64,000 nt of DNA, taken from contig NZ_BDAG01000027.1 of NCBI RefSeq assembly GCF_002091715.1, positions 1 through 64,000 of the forward strand, written 5' to 3'. Positions 18,025-27,029 of this stretch are shown here, one piece after another. Each line of letters begins with the position of its first letter. Positions within the stretch are counted from its first letter, which is position 1. This DNA comes from Pseudomonas migulae NBRC 103157 (GTDB lineage Bacteria > Pseudomonadota > Gammaproteobacteria > Pseudomonadales > Pseudomonadaceae). The notes under the pieces are model-generated. The model had not been told where the DNA came from, made no database searches, and was given only the letters and a program-made list of their open reading frames with translations. Made by a program: the position numbers and the translations under genes.

Positions 18025-18039
18025 GTTCGATAACCGCCC
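18025..18039 (+). promoter_or_regulatory. PcaR-like box upstream of the porin gene
   Basis: GTTCGATAACCGCCC differs by one base from GTTCGATAATCGCCC, the reverse complement of the boxes before pcaK and pcaR in this window. It is about 215 bases before the porin start. This suggests that the porin belongs to the PcaR regulon, which is inference from the motif. Confidence 0.6.
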
Positions 18040-18252
18040 AAAACCCGCTTTTACCAATTGAACCATCCAGTTCATTCCCCGCACCATTCGCCACACAAAA
18101 CCAATAACAACAGGTTCGACACCATGCCCCCGCGCCCTGCCCTGTCCGGCTGATCTCGCCCCCGTTTCATTTGAATTCGAATTTTTTGTCTGCAACCCGG
18201 CGGTTGCGGCATCAACCCGTTTCATCCCCAAGAATCAGAGAGACCCGAGCAC

Positions 18253-19512
18253 ATGACCCCTTCCACTGCGCAGTACGTCTTTCCCGGCCTGATCGCCATC
18301 GCACTGACTGGCATGGCCCTGCCCGCCACGGCCGAAGAGTCAGGTTTCGTCGAAGGTGCCAAGGTCAACCTCAACCTGCGCAACTTCTACATCAACCGCA
18401 ACTTCACCAACCCGACCAAGGCGCAGGGCAAGGCTGAAGAGTGGACGCAAAGTTTCATCCTCGACGCGAAGTCCGGGTTCACCCAGGGCACCGTCGGGTT
18501 CGGCATGGATGTGCTGGGGCTGTACTCGGTGAAACTCGACGGCGGCAAAGGCACCGGTGGCACGCAACTGCTGCCGCTGGACCACGACGGTCGCCCGGCA
18601 GACAGCTTCGGTCGCACCAACGTGGCGTTCAAGGCCAAGCTGTCGCAGACCGAAGTGAAGGTCGGCGAATGGATGCCGGTGCTGCCGATCCTGCGTTCGG
18701 ATGATGGGCGCTCGTTGCCACAAACCTTCCGTGGCGGCCAGATCACCTCGAAGGAAATCAATGGTCTGACGCTCTACGGCGGCCAGTTCCGCCAGAACAG
18801 CCCCCGTGACGACAGCAGCATGAACGACCTGTCGATGACCGGCAAAGCGGCGTTCACCTCCGACCGCTTCAACTTCCAGGGCGGTGAATACCTGTTCAAC
18901 GAAAAGCGCACACAAATCGGCCTGTGGAACGCCGAACTCAAGGACATCTACAGCCAGCAATACGTCAACCTGATTCACACGCAACCCATTGGCGACTGGA
19001 CCCTGGGGGCCAACCTCGGTGTCTTCTACGGCAAGGACGACGGCAGTGCCCGCGCCGGTGATCTGGACAACAAGACCTGGTCTGGGTTGCTTTCGGCCAG
19101 ATACGGCGGCAACACCTTCTACGTCGGCCTGCAAAAACTCACCGGCGACAGCGCCTGGATGCGGGTCAACGGCACCAGCGGTGGCACCCTGGCCAACGAC
19201 AGCTACAACTCCAGTTATGACAACGCCCGGGAAGAATCCTGGCAGGTGCGTCACGACTACAACTTTGTCGCGCTCGGTATTCCCGGCCTGACCCTGATGA
19301 ACCGCTACATCAGCGGCGAAAACGTGCACACCGGCACCGTCACCGACGGCAAGGAATGGGGACGCGAAAGTGAACTGGGCTACACCGTGCAGAGCGGTGC
19401 GCTGAAGAACCTGAACGTCAAATGGCGCAACTCGACCATGCGCCGCGACTACAGCAACAACGAGTTCGACGAGAACCGGTTGATCGTCAGCTATCCGATC
19501 AGTTTGTTGTAA
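18253..19512 (+). CDS. OprD family outer-membrane porin
   Basis: 419 residues. A signal peptide ends at about ALPATA; the mature part begins EESGFVEGAKVNLNLRNFYINRN-like text typical of OprD/OpdK porins, and the chain ends with alternating strands and a hydrophobic terminus (YPISLL). OprD-family channels take up amino acids or aromatic acids. The neighbouring pca locus and the PcaR-like box upstream suggest a BenF/OpdK-like role for protocatechuate, 4-hydroxybenzoate or a related acid. It converges with pcaC across a REP pair. Confidence 0.88.
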   Translation: MTPSTAQYVFPGLIAIALTGMALPATAEESGFVEGAKVNLNLRNFYINRNFTNPTKAQGKAEEWTQSFILDAKSGFTQGTVGFGMDVLGLYSVKLDGGKGTGGTQLLPLDHDGRPADSFGRTNVAFKAKLSQTEVKVGEWMPVLPILRSDDGRSLPQTFRGGQITSKEINGLTLYGGQFRQNSPRDDSSMNDLSMTGKAAFTSDRFNFQGGEYLFNEKRTQIGLWNAELKDIYSQQYVNLIHTQPIGDWTLGANLGVFYGKDDGSARAGDLDNKTWSGLLSARYGGNTFYVGLQKLTGDSAWMRVNGTSGGTLANDSYNSSYDNAREESWQVRHDYNFVALGIPGLTLMNRYISGENVHTGTVTDGKEWGRESELGYTVQSGALKNLNVKWRNSTMRRDYSNNEFDENRLIVSYPISLL

Positions 19513-19524
19513 ACCTGCAAAATC

Positions 19525-19614
19525 CTGTAGGAGCCGGCTTGCTGGCGATAGGATCGGCGCGGTCTGCCTGACAAACCGCGTCGTTCATATCGCCAGCAAG
19601 CCGGCTCCTACAGG
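19525..19614. repeat. REP inverted pair (family A)
   Basis: CTGTAGGAGCCGGCTTGCTG and its mirror AGCAAGCCGGCTCCTACAG in the gap between the convergent porin and pcaC genes. Confidence 0.92.
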
Positions 19615-19629
19615 TTTGTGGTGTTTGGT

Positions 19630-20022
19630 CTATTCCCGGGATTCAACCCCCAACTCATCCCACACCGATTCCGCCAAATGAAACGTCGCATTCGCCGCCG
19701 GGATGCCGCAGTAGATTGCGCTCTGCATGATGACTTCTTTGATCTCGCCACGGGTCACGCCATTGTTGGCCGCGGAACGCAGGTGAAGTTTGAGTTCGCC
19801 CTCCCGGTTCATGCCGATCAGCATCGCAATGGTGATCAGGCTGCGGGTGTGGCGCGGCAAACCCGGACGGGTCCAGATGTCGCCCCAGGCGTGGCGGGTG
19901 ATCATTTCCTGAAACTCCGAGTTGAACTCGGTCAGCGCGTTCAGGCTGCGGTCGACGTGTGCGTCGCCGAGCACGGCGCGGCGGACGTTCAGGCCCTCGT
20001 CGTAACGTTGTTTCTCGTCCAC
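19630..20022 (-). CDS. pcaC: 4-carboxymuconolactone decarboxylase
   Basis: 130 residues from a GTG start, chosen because GAGGGGA lies just upstream and the protein then begins MDEKQRYDEGLNVRRAVLG as in known PcaC. The AhpD-like helical core (FQEMITRHAWGDIWTRPGLP, AANNGVTRGEIKEVIMQSAIYCG) is intact. It decarboxylates 4-carboxymuconolactone to beta-ketoadipate enol-lactone. It is the last gene of the pca run, ten bases after pcaD. Confidence 0.93.
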   Translation of the reverse strand: MDEKQRYDEGLNVRRAVLGDAHVDRSLNALTEFNSEFQEMITRHAWGDIWTRPGLPRHTRSLITIAMLIGMNREGELKLHLRSAANNGVTRGEIKEVIMQSAIYCGIPAANATFHLAESVWDELGVESRE

Positions 20023-20032
20023 AGCAATCCCC

Positions 20033-20824
20033 TCAATCAGCTGACAGAAACGCCAGCACTCGGTCGCTGAACTCAGCACCGGCCTGAACGTTTGAAAGGT
20101 GCGCGGCGTAGAACTCGGCGTACTCGGCGCCCTGCACCTTTTCCTGGATGAAGTGCCCACCGGACGGCGGGGTCACGGCGTCTTCAGTACCGGCGATCAC
20201 CAGCAGCGGCACCTTGATCGAGGACAGCTGATCACGGAAATCGGCATCGCGTACCGCCGCACAATTGGCCGCATAACCTTCTGGCGAAGTGGCCGCGAGC
20301 ATGTCGGTAATCTTCTTGGCCGCCGCAGGATTGGCTTCGGCAAAATCCGCGGTGAACCAGCGCGCAATCGATGCATCGCGCAGCGCGACCATGGCCGCCG
20401 CGCCGTCACGCAGCACGGTTTCGATGCGTGGGTTCCAGATCGACGGATCGCCGATTTTCGCCGCGGTGTTGCACACCACCAGTTTGTTCAATCGATCACC
20501 GGCATGGATGCCCAGCCACTGGCCGATCAAGCCCCCCATCGACAGGCCGCAGAAATGCGCTTTATCGATGTGCAGCGCGTCCAGCAACGCGAGCACGTCA
20601 CGGCCCAGTTGCTCGATGCTGTACGGCCCCGGCGTGACCAGCGATTTGCCGTGCCCGCGCGTGTCGAAACGCAGCACCCGGAAATGTTCGGTGAACGCCG
20701 CAATCTGTGCGTCCCACATGTGCAGGTCAGTGCCCAGCGAGTTGGACAGCACCAGCACCGGCGCGTGTTCAGGCCCATCGAGTTGGTAATTCAGTTCGCC
20801 CTCGGCGAGTTGTACGAAAGCCAC
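20033..20824 (-). CDS. pcaD: 3-oxoadipate enol-lactonase
   Basis: 263 residues of alpha/beta-hydrolase fold. The nucleophile elbow is GLSMGG with Ser95; an acid in GTEDAVTPP and a late histidine in AAHLSN complete a plausible triad. It opens beta-ketoadipate enol-lactone to beta-ketoadipate. It lies 11 bases after pcaB and 10 bases before pcaC on the same strand, and the three gene products act in succession. Confidence 0.93.
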   Translation of the reverse strand: MAFVQLAEGELNYQLDGPEHAPVLVLSNSLGTDLHMWDAQIAAFTEHFRVLRFDTRGHGKSLVTPGPYSIEQLGRDVLALLDALHIDKAHFCGLSMGGLIGQWLGIHAGDRLNKLVVCNTAAKIGDPSIWNPRIETVLRDGAAAMVALRDASIARWFTADFAEANPAAAKKITDMLAATSPEGYAANCAAVRDADFRDQLSSIKVPLLVIAGTEDAVTPPSGGHFIQEKVQGAEYAEFYAAHLSNVQAGAEFSDRVLAFLSAD

Positions 20825-20835
20825 AGCAATCTCCT

Positions 20836-22200
20836 TCAGGCAGTCAACGCAGAATGTTCAGCCACCGCTCGCTCGACCCACGTACGGGATTGACCGAGAT
20901 AGTGGGCAGGGTTCAGCAGATCATCGAGTTCAGCAGGCGAGAGTTCGGCGGTCACTTGCGGCTCGTCGCCGAGGACCGCGCGCAAATGCCGTTGCTCGGC
21001 CACGGCGCGCTTGCAGCATTGTTCCAACAGATGGTGCGCGGTGTCGCGGCCGACCCGTTGGGCGAGGACGATGCTCACCGCCTCGGCCAGCACCAGGCCT
21101 TGGGTCAGGTCGAGATTGCGGGCCATGCGTTCGGCGTCCACTTCCAGTCCGTCCGCCACCAGCAGCGCTTGTTTCAGGCTGCCGGACACCAGGCAGCAAA
21201 TTTCCGGCAGGGTTTCCCACTCGGCATGCCACAGGCCCAGACTGCGCTCGTGTTCCTGCGGCATCGCGCTGAACAGGGTCGAGAGCAAACCGGGCACGCG
21301 GGTAGCCGCGCCGATCAACACCGCAGCGCCCACCGGGTTGCGTTTGTGCGGCATGGTCGAAGAGCCGCCCTTGCCCGGCGCCGAAGGTTCGAACACTTCG
21401 CCCGCCTCAGTCTGCATCAACAGGCTGATATCGCGGCCAAGTTTGCCGAGGCTGCCGGCGATCAGTCCCAGCACCGAAGCGAATTCCACCAGGCGATCAC
21501 GCTGGGTGTGCCAGGGCTGATCAGGCAAGGTCAGTTGCAGTTCCCCGGCCAGCGCTTGCGCAATCGGCATTGCCTGCTCGCCAAGGGCCGCGAGGGTCCC
21601 AGAGGCGCCGCCAAATTGCAGCACCAGCAGACGCGGCTTGAGTTCTTGCAGGCGTTGCCGGCTGCGGGTGACGGCGCCCAGCCAACCGGCGATCTTCATG
21701 CCCAGAGTGACCGGCGTCGCGTGTTGCAACCAGGTGCGTCCGGCCAGCGGCGTGGCGACGAAACGCAAGGCTTGCGTCGCGAGGGTTTCGCCCAGTTGCG
21801 CCAGATCGCCTTCAATCAGTTCCAGTGCCCGGCGCAGTTGCAGCACCAGGCCAGTGTCCATCACATCCTGGCTGGTCGCGCCCAGATGCACATAGCGCTC
21901 GGCTTGCGCATGGGTGCTTGCGATCTGCTTGCCCAACGCTTTCACCAACGGAATCGCCGAATTGCCGGCCGTGGCAATCGCCTCGCCGAGGGCCGCAAAG
22001 TCGTAATGTTCGGCGCGGCAGGCCGCTTCGATAGGCGCGAGCGCCGCTTGCGGAATCAGTCCGACACACGCCTCGGCCCGAGCCAGCGCTGCTTCGAAAT
22101 CGAGCATGGCCTGAACCCGGCCCTGATCGCAGAACACGTCACGCATATCGCGGGCAGTGAAATAAGCATCGAACAGTTGATTGCCCGGTTGCTGGTTCAT
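20836..22200 (-). CDS. pcaB: 3-carboxy-cis,cis-muconate cycloisomerase
   Basis: 454 residues from MNQQPGNQLFDAYFT; twelve extra upstream codons are dropped in favour of this ATG with AAGGGA before it. The fumarase/argininosuccinate lyase superfamily signature GKGGSSTMPHKRNPVGA is present, as are HLGATSQDVMDTG and the helical core. It cyclises 3-carboxymuconate to 4-carboxymuconolactone, the second step after PcaHG. It sits between the transporter pcaT and pcaD. Confidence 0.94.
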   Translation of the reverse strand: MNQQPGNQLFDAYFTARDMRDVFCDQGRVQAMLDFEAALARAEACVGLIPQAALAPIEAACRAEHYDFAALGEAIATAGNSAIPLVKALGKQIASTHAQAERYVHLGATSQDVMDTGLVLQLRRALELIEGDLAQLGETLATQALRFVATPLAGRTWLQHATPVTLGMKIAGWLGAVTRSRQRLQELKPRLLVLQFGGASGTLAALGEQAMPIAQALAGELQLTLPDQPWHTQRDRLVEFASVLGLIAGSLGKLGRDISLLMQTEAGEVFEPSAPGKGGSSTMPHKRNPVGAAVLIGAATRVPGLLSTLFSAMPQEHERSLGLWHAEWETLPEICCLVSGSLKQALLVADGLEVDAERMARNLDLTQGLVLAEAVSIVLAQRVGRDTAHHLLEQCCKRAVAEQRHLRAVLGDEPQVTAELSPAELDDLLNPAHYLGQSRTWVERAVAEHSALTA

Positions 22201-22245
22201 AAACAGTCCCTTAAGGCGTGGGCCGGTGTGGCCCACGCAGATGGA

Positions 22246-23550
22246 TCAAAGGTCGTGGTGCAAGTATTTCGCCTGTTTCGGCAGACGCAGACTGAACAGA
22301 AACGCCACCGCCATCATCACCGTGACGTACCAGTAGAAGGAGTTTTCCATGCCCACGGCTTTGAGGCTCAGCGCCACGTATTCTGCCGAGCCGCCGAAGA
22401 TCGCATTCGCCACCGCATACGCCAGGCCAACGCCCAATGCGCGTACTTCCGGCGGGAACATTTCGGCTTTCACCAGGCCGCTGATAGAGGTGTAGAAACT
22501 GACGATCGCCAGCGCCACGGTGATCAACACAAAGGCCAGGAACGGACTGCTGACGCTTTTCAGGCTCAACAGGATCGGTACGGTGAACAACGTACCCAAA
22601 GCACCGAACCACAGCATCGAATTACGTCGGCCGATCTTGTCGGCGAGCATGCCGAACAGTGGCTGCATGCACATATATAGAAAGAGTGCGCCGGTCATGA
22701 TGTAACTGGCGGTCTTGGCGTGCATGCCGGCGGTATTCACCAGGTATTTCTGCATGTACGTGGTGAACGTGTAGAAAATCAGTGAGCCACCGGCGGTGTA
22801 GCCAAGCACGGTGATGAACGCAGCTTTATGGTCGCGGAACAAAGCGCGGATGCTGCCGGCGTCCTTGTTGTCGCGCATTTCCTTGCTGGTGGTTTCCTTG
22901 AGCGAGCGACGCAGAAACAGCGAGATCAATGCCGCGGCCGCACCGACCACGAACGGAATCCGCCAGCCGTAGGCACGCAGGTCATCTTCAGTGAGGAACT
23001 GCTGCAGGATCACCACCAGCGACACCGCGAGCAGTTGTCCGCCAATCAGCGTCACGTACTGGAACGAGGCGAAAAAACCGCGCTGGCCCTTGAGCGCAAC
23101 TTCGCTCATGTAGGTCGCGGTGGTGCCGTACTCGCCGCCCACCGACAAGCCCTGGAGCAAGCGCGCGAACAGCAGCATGATCGGCGCCCAGACGCCGATG
23201 TCCTTGTAGGTCGGCAGGCAGGCGATCAGCAGCGAGCCGAAGCACATCATCAGAATCGATATCAGCATCGAATTCTTGCGCCCGTGCTTGTCCGCGACAC
23301 GGCCGAAAATCCAGCCGCCAATCGGCCGCATCAGGAACCCGGCGGCGAACACGCCAGCGGTGTTGACCAACTGCACAGTCGGGTTATCGGACGGAAAAAA
23401 GGCAGGGGCGAAATAGATCGCGCAAAAGGCGTAGACGTAGAAGTCGAACCATTCGACGAGGTTGCCGGACGAGGCGCCGACAATGGCGAAGATGCGCTTG
23501 CTGCGCTCCTCGCCGGTGTAATGCGCTGGAATAGCGGTAGGGGTTGTCAT
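22246..23550 (-). CDS. pcaT: MFS dicarboxylate:proton symporter, PcaT type
   Basis: 434 residues with twelve hydrophobic segments and the metabolite:H+ symporter features SGNLVEWFDFYVYAF, GRVADKHGRKNSML and RLLQGLSVGGEYGTTATYMSE. PcaT of P. putida takes up beta-ketoadipate. The position between pcaG and pcaB supports this name, but an alpha-ketoglutarate or other dicarboxylate permease of the same family would look alike. A REP pair separates it from pcaG, so it may be partly uncoupled from the upstream genes. Confidence 0.83.
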   Translation of the reverse strand: MTTPTAIPAHYTGEERSKRIFAIVGASSGNLVEWFDFYVYAFCAIYFAPAFFPSDNPTVQLVNTAGVFAAGFLMRPIGGWIFGRVADKHGRKNSMLISILMMCFGSLLIACLPTYKDIGVWAPIMLLFARLLQGLSVGGEYGTTATYMSEVALKGQRGFFASFQYVTLIGGQLLAVSLVVILQQFLTEDDLRAYGWRIPFVVGAAAALISLFLRRSLKETTSKEMRDNKDAGSIRALFRDHKAAFITVLGYTAGGSLIFYTFTTYMQKYLVNTAGMHAKTASYIMTGALFLYMCMQPLFGMLADKIGRRNSMLWFGALGTLFTVPILLSLKSVSSPFLAFVLITVALAIVSFYTSISGLVKAEMFPPEVRALGVGLAYAVANAIFGGSAEYVALSLKAVGMENSFYWYVTVMMAVAFLFSLRLPKQAKYLHHDL

Positions 23551-23635
23551 TGTTCTTCACTCTTTGGGGACGGTGACAGTCTAGACACACTTTGCAACAG
23601 TCCCGTTCCACAGATGACACAAGCGACACGTCCCG

Positions 23636-23727
23636 CTGTAGGAGCCGGCTTGCTGGCGATAGCGGTATGTCAGTGTCATCAATGTTGAATGACACACCGC
23701 AATCGTCAGCAAGCCGGCTCCTACAGG
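23636..23727. repeat. REP inverted pair (family A) inside the pca gene run
   Basis: CTGTAGGAGCCGGCTTGCTG and the mirrored AGCAAGCCGGCTCCTACAG between the pcaG stop and the pcaT start. Most other pairs here lie at gene ends, so a pair inside a collinear run may set an mRNA processing or polarity point. Confidence 0.92.
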
Positions 23728-23738
23728 GGGCGGTGTTT

Positions 23739-24305
23739 TCAGTAGTCGAAGAACACCGTCTCCGCATCGGTGCCTTGCAGAATCACATTCCACTGGTACA
23801 CACCGGACGCATCCTGTTTCGCCAGCAAGGTATTGCGGCGCTCAGCCGGCACGCACTCCAGCAGCGGATCCGATACGTTGGCCGGCTCGCCATCAAAGTA
23901 AATTCGCGTCAGCAAGTGTTTCACCAACCCGCGAGCAAACACCAGCACCACCAGGTGCGGTGCCTGGGTCGCGCCCTTCAGGCCTTCCACCGTGCCCGGC
24001 TTGATCGTGGTGAACCGGAAGCGCCCTTCGGCATCCACCGGAATCCGCCCAAAGCCTTCGAAGTTCGGGTCCAGGGGTTTGTCCTGATCGTCTTCGGGGT
24101 GATCGTATTTGCCAGCGGCGTTGGCCTGCCAGACTTCCAGCATCGCGTCATTGACGACATCGCCGTTGCCGTCGACGACTTGCCCGGTGATCGCCACGCG
24201 CTCGCCCAGGGTTTGTTCGACGGTCAGGTTTTCGCGGTTCAGCCAGGTCAGGCCGATGTGGTAATACGGCCCGACGGTGTGGGACGTGGTCGCAGTCAGC
24301 GTCAT
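23739..24305 (-). CDS. pcaG: protocatechuate 3,4-dioxygenase alpha subunit
   Basis: 188 residues from MTLTATTSHTVGPYYHIGL; a longer frame is rejected. The intradiol dioxygenase fold is clear (GDVVNDAMLEVWQANAAG, RFRFTTIKPG). The alpha subunit does not carry the iron but completes the active site with PcaH. The gene starts one base after the pcaH stop, which fits equal production of both subunits. Confidence 0.94.
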   Translation of the reverse strand: MTLTATTSHTVGPYYHIGLTWLNRENLTVEQTLGERVAITGQVVDGNGDVVNDAMLEVWQANAAGKYDHPEDDQDKPLDPNFEGFGRIPVDAEGRFRFTTIKPGTVEGLKGATQAPHLVVLVFARGLVKHLLTRIYFDGEPANVSDPLLECVPAERRNTLLAKQDASGVYQWNVILQGTDAETVFFDY

Positions 24306-24306
24306 C

Positions 24307-25011
24307 TTATTTCTCCATCGGCGTGGCATCGCGGCCGCGCAATACGATGTCCCAGCGATAACCGAGGGCGTAGGAAGGGATGGTTTTTTCCAGGTCGAAA
24401 CTGGCAATCAGGCGCTCTTTGGCGCGGGTGTCCGGCACACAGTTGTAGATCGGGTCGTATGCCAGCAACGGGTCGCCGGGGAAATACATCTGCGTGACGA
24501 GGCGCGTCAGAATGCTCGGCCCGAACAGTGAGAAATGGATGTGCGCCGGGCGCCAGGCGTTGTGGTGGTTGCCCCACGGGTAAGCGCCGGGCTTGATGGT
24601 CTGGAACTGGTACCAGCCATCGGCGTCGGTCACGGTACGGCCGGTGCCGGTGAAATTCGGGTCCAGCGGTGCGTCATGCAGGTCGCGGGCGTGGTTGTAG
24701 CGGCCAGCGGCGTTGGCCTGCCAGATTTCCACCAGAATCCCTGGCACCGGCAGACCGTTTTCATCCAGCACGCGTCCGTGAATGATGATGCGTTCGCCCA
24801 ATGGCTCGCCCGTGTGCTGGGCGGTCAGGTCGTTGTCCTTCTCGCTGACCCGCTCGGCACCGACCGTCGGGCCGGTAATTTCCGACAACGAATGTGGCAG
24901 AAACACCAACGGCTTGGACGGCGATCGCAGGTTGGTGGATTGATAAGTCGGGTGCAGGTACTCCGGCTGGGTGCCTTCCTGCGGGCGACGGTAACCAGGC
25001 TTGTCAGTCAT
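24307..25011 (-). CDS. pcaH: protocatechuate 3,4-dioxygenase beta subunit
   Basis: 234 residues; the ATG giving MTDKPGYRRP is chosen because GAGGAAA lies just before it. The iron ligands expected for the beta subunit are visible: tyrosine in NAAGRYNH, tyrosine in GAYPWGNHH, and the histidines of RPAHIHFS. It cleaves protocatechuate between its hydroxyls to 3-carboxy-cis,cis-muconate using oxygen and non-haem Fe(III). It lies 36 bases after pcaF and is paired with pcaG. Confidence 0.95.
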   Translation of the reverse strand: MTDKPGYRRPQEGTQPEYLHPTYQSTNLRSPSKPLVFLPHSLSEITGPTVGAERVSEKDNDLTAQHTGEPLGERIIIHGRVLDENGLPVPGILVEIWQANAAGRYNHARDLHDAPLDPNFTGTGRTVTDADGWYQFQTIKPGAYPWGNHHNAWRPAHIHFSLFGPSILTRLVTQMYFPGDPLLAYDPIYNCVPDTRAKERLIASFDLEKTIPSYALGYRWDIVLRGRDATPMEK

Positions 25012-25047
25012 TTCGCTTTCCTCAGTTCTTATTGTCACTGCTGTGCG

Positions 25048-26250
25048 TCAGACGCGTTCGATCGCCAAGGCCAACCCCTGACCGACGCCGACACACATGG
25101 TCGCCAGACCTTTCTTGCCACCGTTTTTTTCCAGTTGATGCAACGCTGTCAACACCAGACGCGCACCGCTCATGCCCAACGGATGACCCAAGGCAATGGC
25201 GCCACCGTTCGGGTTGACCTGAGCTGCGTCGTCCGCCAGCCCCAGTTCGCGCAGTACGGCCAAGCCCTGGCTGGCGAAGGCTTCGTTAAGTTCGATCACG
25301 TCGAAATCATTGACGGCAAGGCCCAGGCGTTCAGTCAGTTTGCGCACCGCCGGGACCGGGCCGATGCCCATTACCCGCGGTGCAACACCAGCGCTCGCCA
25401 TGCCCAGCACTTTGGCGCGAGCGGTCAGACCGTGTTTTTTGACCGCTTCGGCCGAGGCCAGAATCAACGCTGCGGCACCGTCGTTCACACCCGACGCATT
25501 GCCGGCAGTCACGGTTTTGTCGGGACCATTGACCGGTTTCAGTTTGGCCAGGGTTTCCAGCGTTGTGTCGGCGCGAGGATGTTCGTCCTGGCTTACGACG
25601 GTTTCACCCTTCTTGTGGGCAATGCGCACTTCGACGATTTCTTCAGCGAAAAATCCTGCCGCTTGCGCGGCGGCTGCCCGCTGCTGACTGCGCAGTGCAA
25701 AAGCGTCCTGATCTTCGCGGGACACTTCGTAATCATCCGCGACGTTATCGGCGGTCTGCGGCATGGCATCGACACCGTATTGGGCTTTCATCAACGGGTT
25801 GATGAAACGCCAGCCAATGGTGGTGTCTTCCAGCTTCATGTTGCGCGAGAACGCCGCATCCGCCTTGCCCATCACGAACGGCGCGCGGGACATCGACTCG
25901 ACGCCACCGGCAATCGCCAGCTCCATTTCGCCACTGGCGATGGCGCGGAACGCGGTGCCGATCGCGTCCATGCCCGAAGCGCAAAGGCGATTGAGGGTCA
26001 CGCCCGGAATGGTTTCCGGCAGGCCCGCCAGCAGCAGCGCCATGCGCGCTACGTTACGGTTGTCTTCACCGGCCTGGTTGGCGCAGCCGAGGAACACCTC
26101 GTCCACCGCGTTCCAGTCCACCGACGGGTTGCGTTCCATCAACGCCTTGATCGGCACGGCGGCCAGGTCGTCGGCGCGAACGGCTGACAGGCCACCGCCG
26201 AAACGGCCGATGGGGGTGCGAATCGCGTCGCAGATATAAACGTCACGCAT
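25048..26250 (-). CDS. pcaF: beta-ketoadipyl-CoA thiolase
   Basis: 400 residues from MRDVYICDAIRTPIGRFGG; the ATG at 26250 overlaps the pcaJ stop and has GGAGAAG upstream, while the GTG one codon earlier is a weaker choice. Thiolase active residues are C90 (NRLCASGMDAIG), the histidine of GHPLGMSGAR, and C386 (CVGVGQG). It splits beta-ketoadipyl-CoA into succinyl-CoA and acetyl-CoA, the last step of the pathway. Confidence 0.94.
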   Translation of the reverse strand: MRDVYICDAIRTPIGRFGGGLSAVRADDLAAVPIKALMERNPSVDWNAVDEVFLGCANQAGEDNRNVARMALLLAGLPETIPGVTLNRLCASGMDAIGTAFRAIASGEMELAIAGGVESMSRAPFVMGKADAAFSRNMKLEDTTIGWRFINPLMKAQYGVDAMPQTADNVADDYEVSREDQDAFALRSQQRAAAAQAAGFFAEEIVEVRIAHKKGETVVSQDEHPRADTTLETLAKLKPVNGPDKTVTAGNASGVNDGAAALILASAEAVKKHGLTARAKVLGMASAGVAPRVMGIGPVPAVRKLTERLGLAVNDFDVIELNEAFASQGLAVLRELGLADDAAQVNPNGGAIALGHPLGMSGARLVLTALHQLEKNGGKKGLATMCVGVGQGLALAIERV

Positions 26251-27029
26251 CACGCTTCTCCGGGTGCTTGGCCATGGGCGGCGGCGGTGCGGGCTTCCAG
26301 ATCCCTGAGCGCTTTCAGTTCGACCTCGGTCGGCTCGGCCGTGTTTTCAACCGTCTCGGCGAAACGAATCGCCCAACCTGTCGCGGCGGTCACTTGCTCG
26401 CGGGTCACGCCAGGGTGCAGCGCAGTGACCACGAATTCATGGGTGCCCGCTTCCGGTTCCATGATGCACAGGTCGGTGATGATGCCCACCGGACCGGCGC
26501 CCGGCAGCCCCAGACGCTTGCGCGAATCACCGCCCTCGCCGTGGCCGACCGAAGTGATGAAGTCGAGTTTGTCGACGAAGGAACGCGCCGACTGTTTAAG
26601 AATGATCAAAACGCTTTTGGCCGAACCGGCAATCTCCGGCGCACCGCCGGCACCCGGCAGACGGACTTTAGGCTGGTGATAATCGCCGACCACCGTGGTG
26701 TTGATGTTGCCGAAGCGGTCGACCTGCGCGGCGCCGAGGAAACCGACGTCGATGCGCCCGCCCTGCAGCCAGTAGCGAAAAATCTCACCGGTCGGAACGA
26801 CGGTGTCAGCGGTTTCCGCCAGTTCACCGTCACCGATCGACAGTGGCAGTACGCTCGGCTTGGCACCGATCGGACCCGATTCGTAGATAAGGACTACATC
26901 CGGCGAAGAAGTCAGACGCGCCAGGTTGGCGGCTTTCGACGGCAGGCCGATGCCGACGAAGCACACGGAACCGTTCTTCAGACGGCGGGCAGCGGCGACG
27001 GTCATCATTTCATTGGTGGTGTAAGTCAT
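26250..27029 (-). CDS. pcaJ: 3-oxoadipate CoA-transferase subunit B
   Basis: 259 residues. The family B glutamate lies in the IYESGPIGAKPS segment (E near residue 51), and GGRIDVGFLGAAQVDRFGN is present. Together with PcaI it moves CoA from succinyl-CoA to beta-ketoadipate. It overlaps pcaI by one base upstream and pcaF by one base downstream, so the three are translated as a tight unit. Confidence 0.93.
   Translation of the reverse strand: MTYTTNEMMTVAAARRLKNGSVCFVGIGLPSKAANLARLTSSPDVVLIYESGPIGAKPSVLPLSIGDGELAETADTVVPTGEIFRYWLQGGRIDVGFLGAAQVDRFGNINTTVVGDYHQPKVRLPGAGGAPEIAGSAKSVLIILKQSARSFVDKLDFITSVGHGEGGDSRKRLGLPGAGPVGIITDLCIMEPEAGTHEFVVTALHPGVTREQVTAATGWAIRFAETVENTAEPTEVELKALRDLEARTAAAHGQAPGEA

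Noticed and set aside
20707..22680. 657-codon plus-strand frame opposite the pcaB region
   Set aside because: Antisense shadow crossing several real gene boundaries; no motif.
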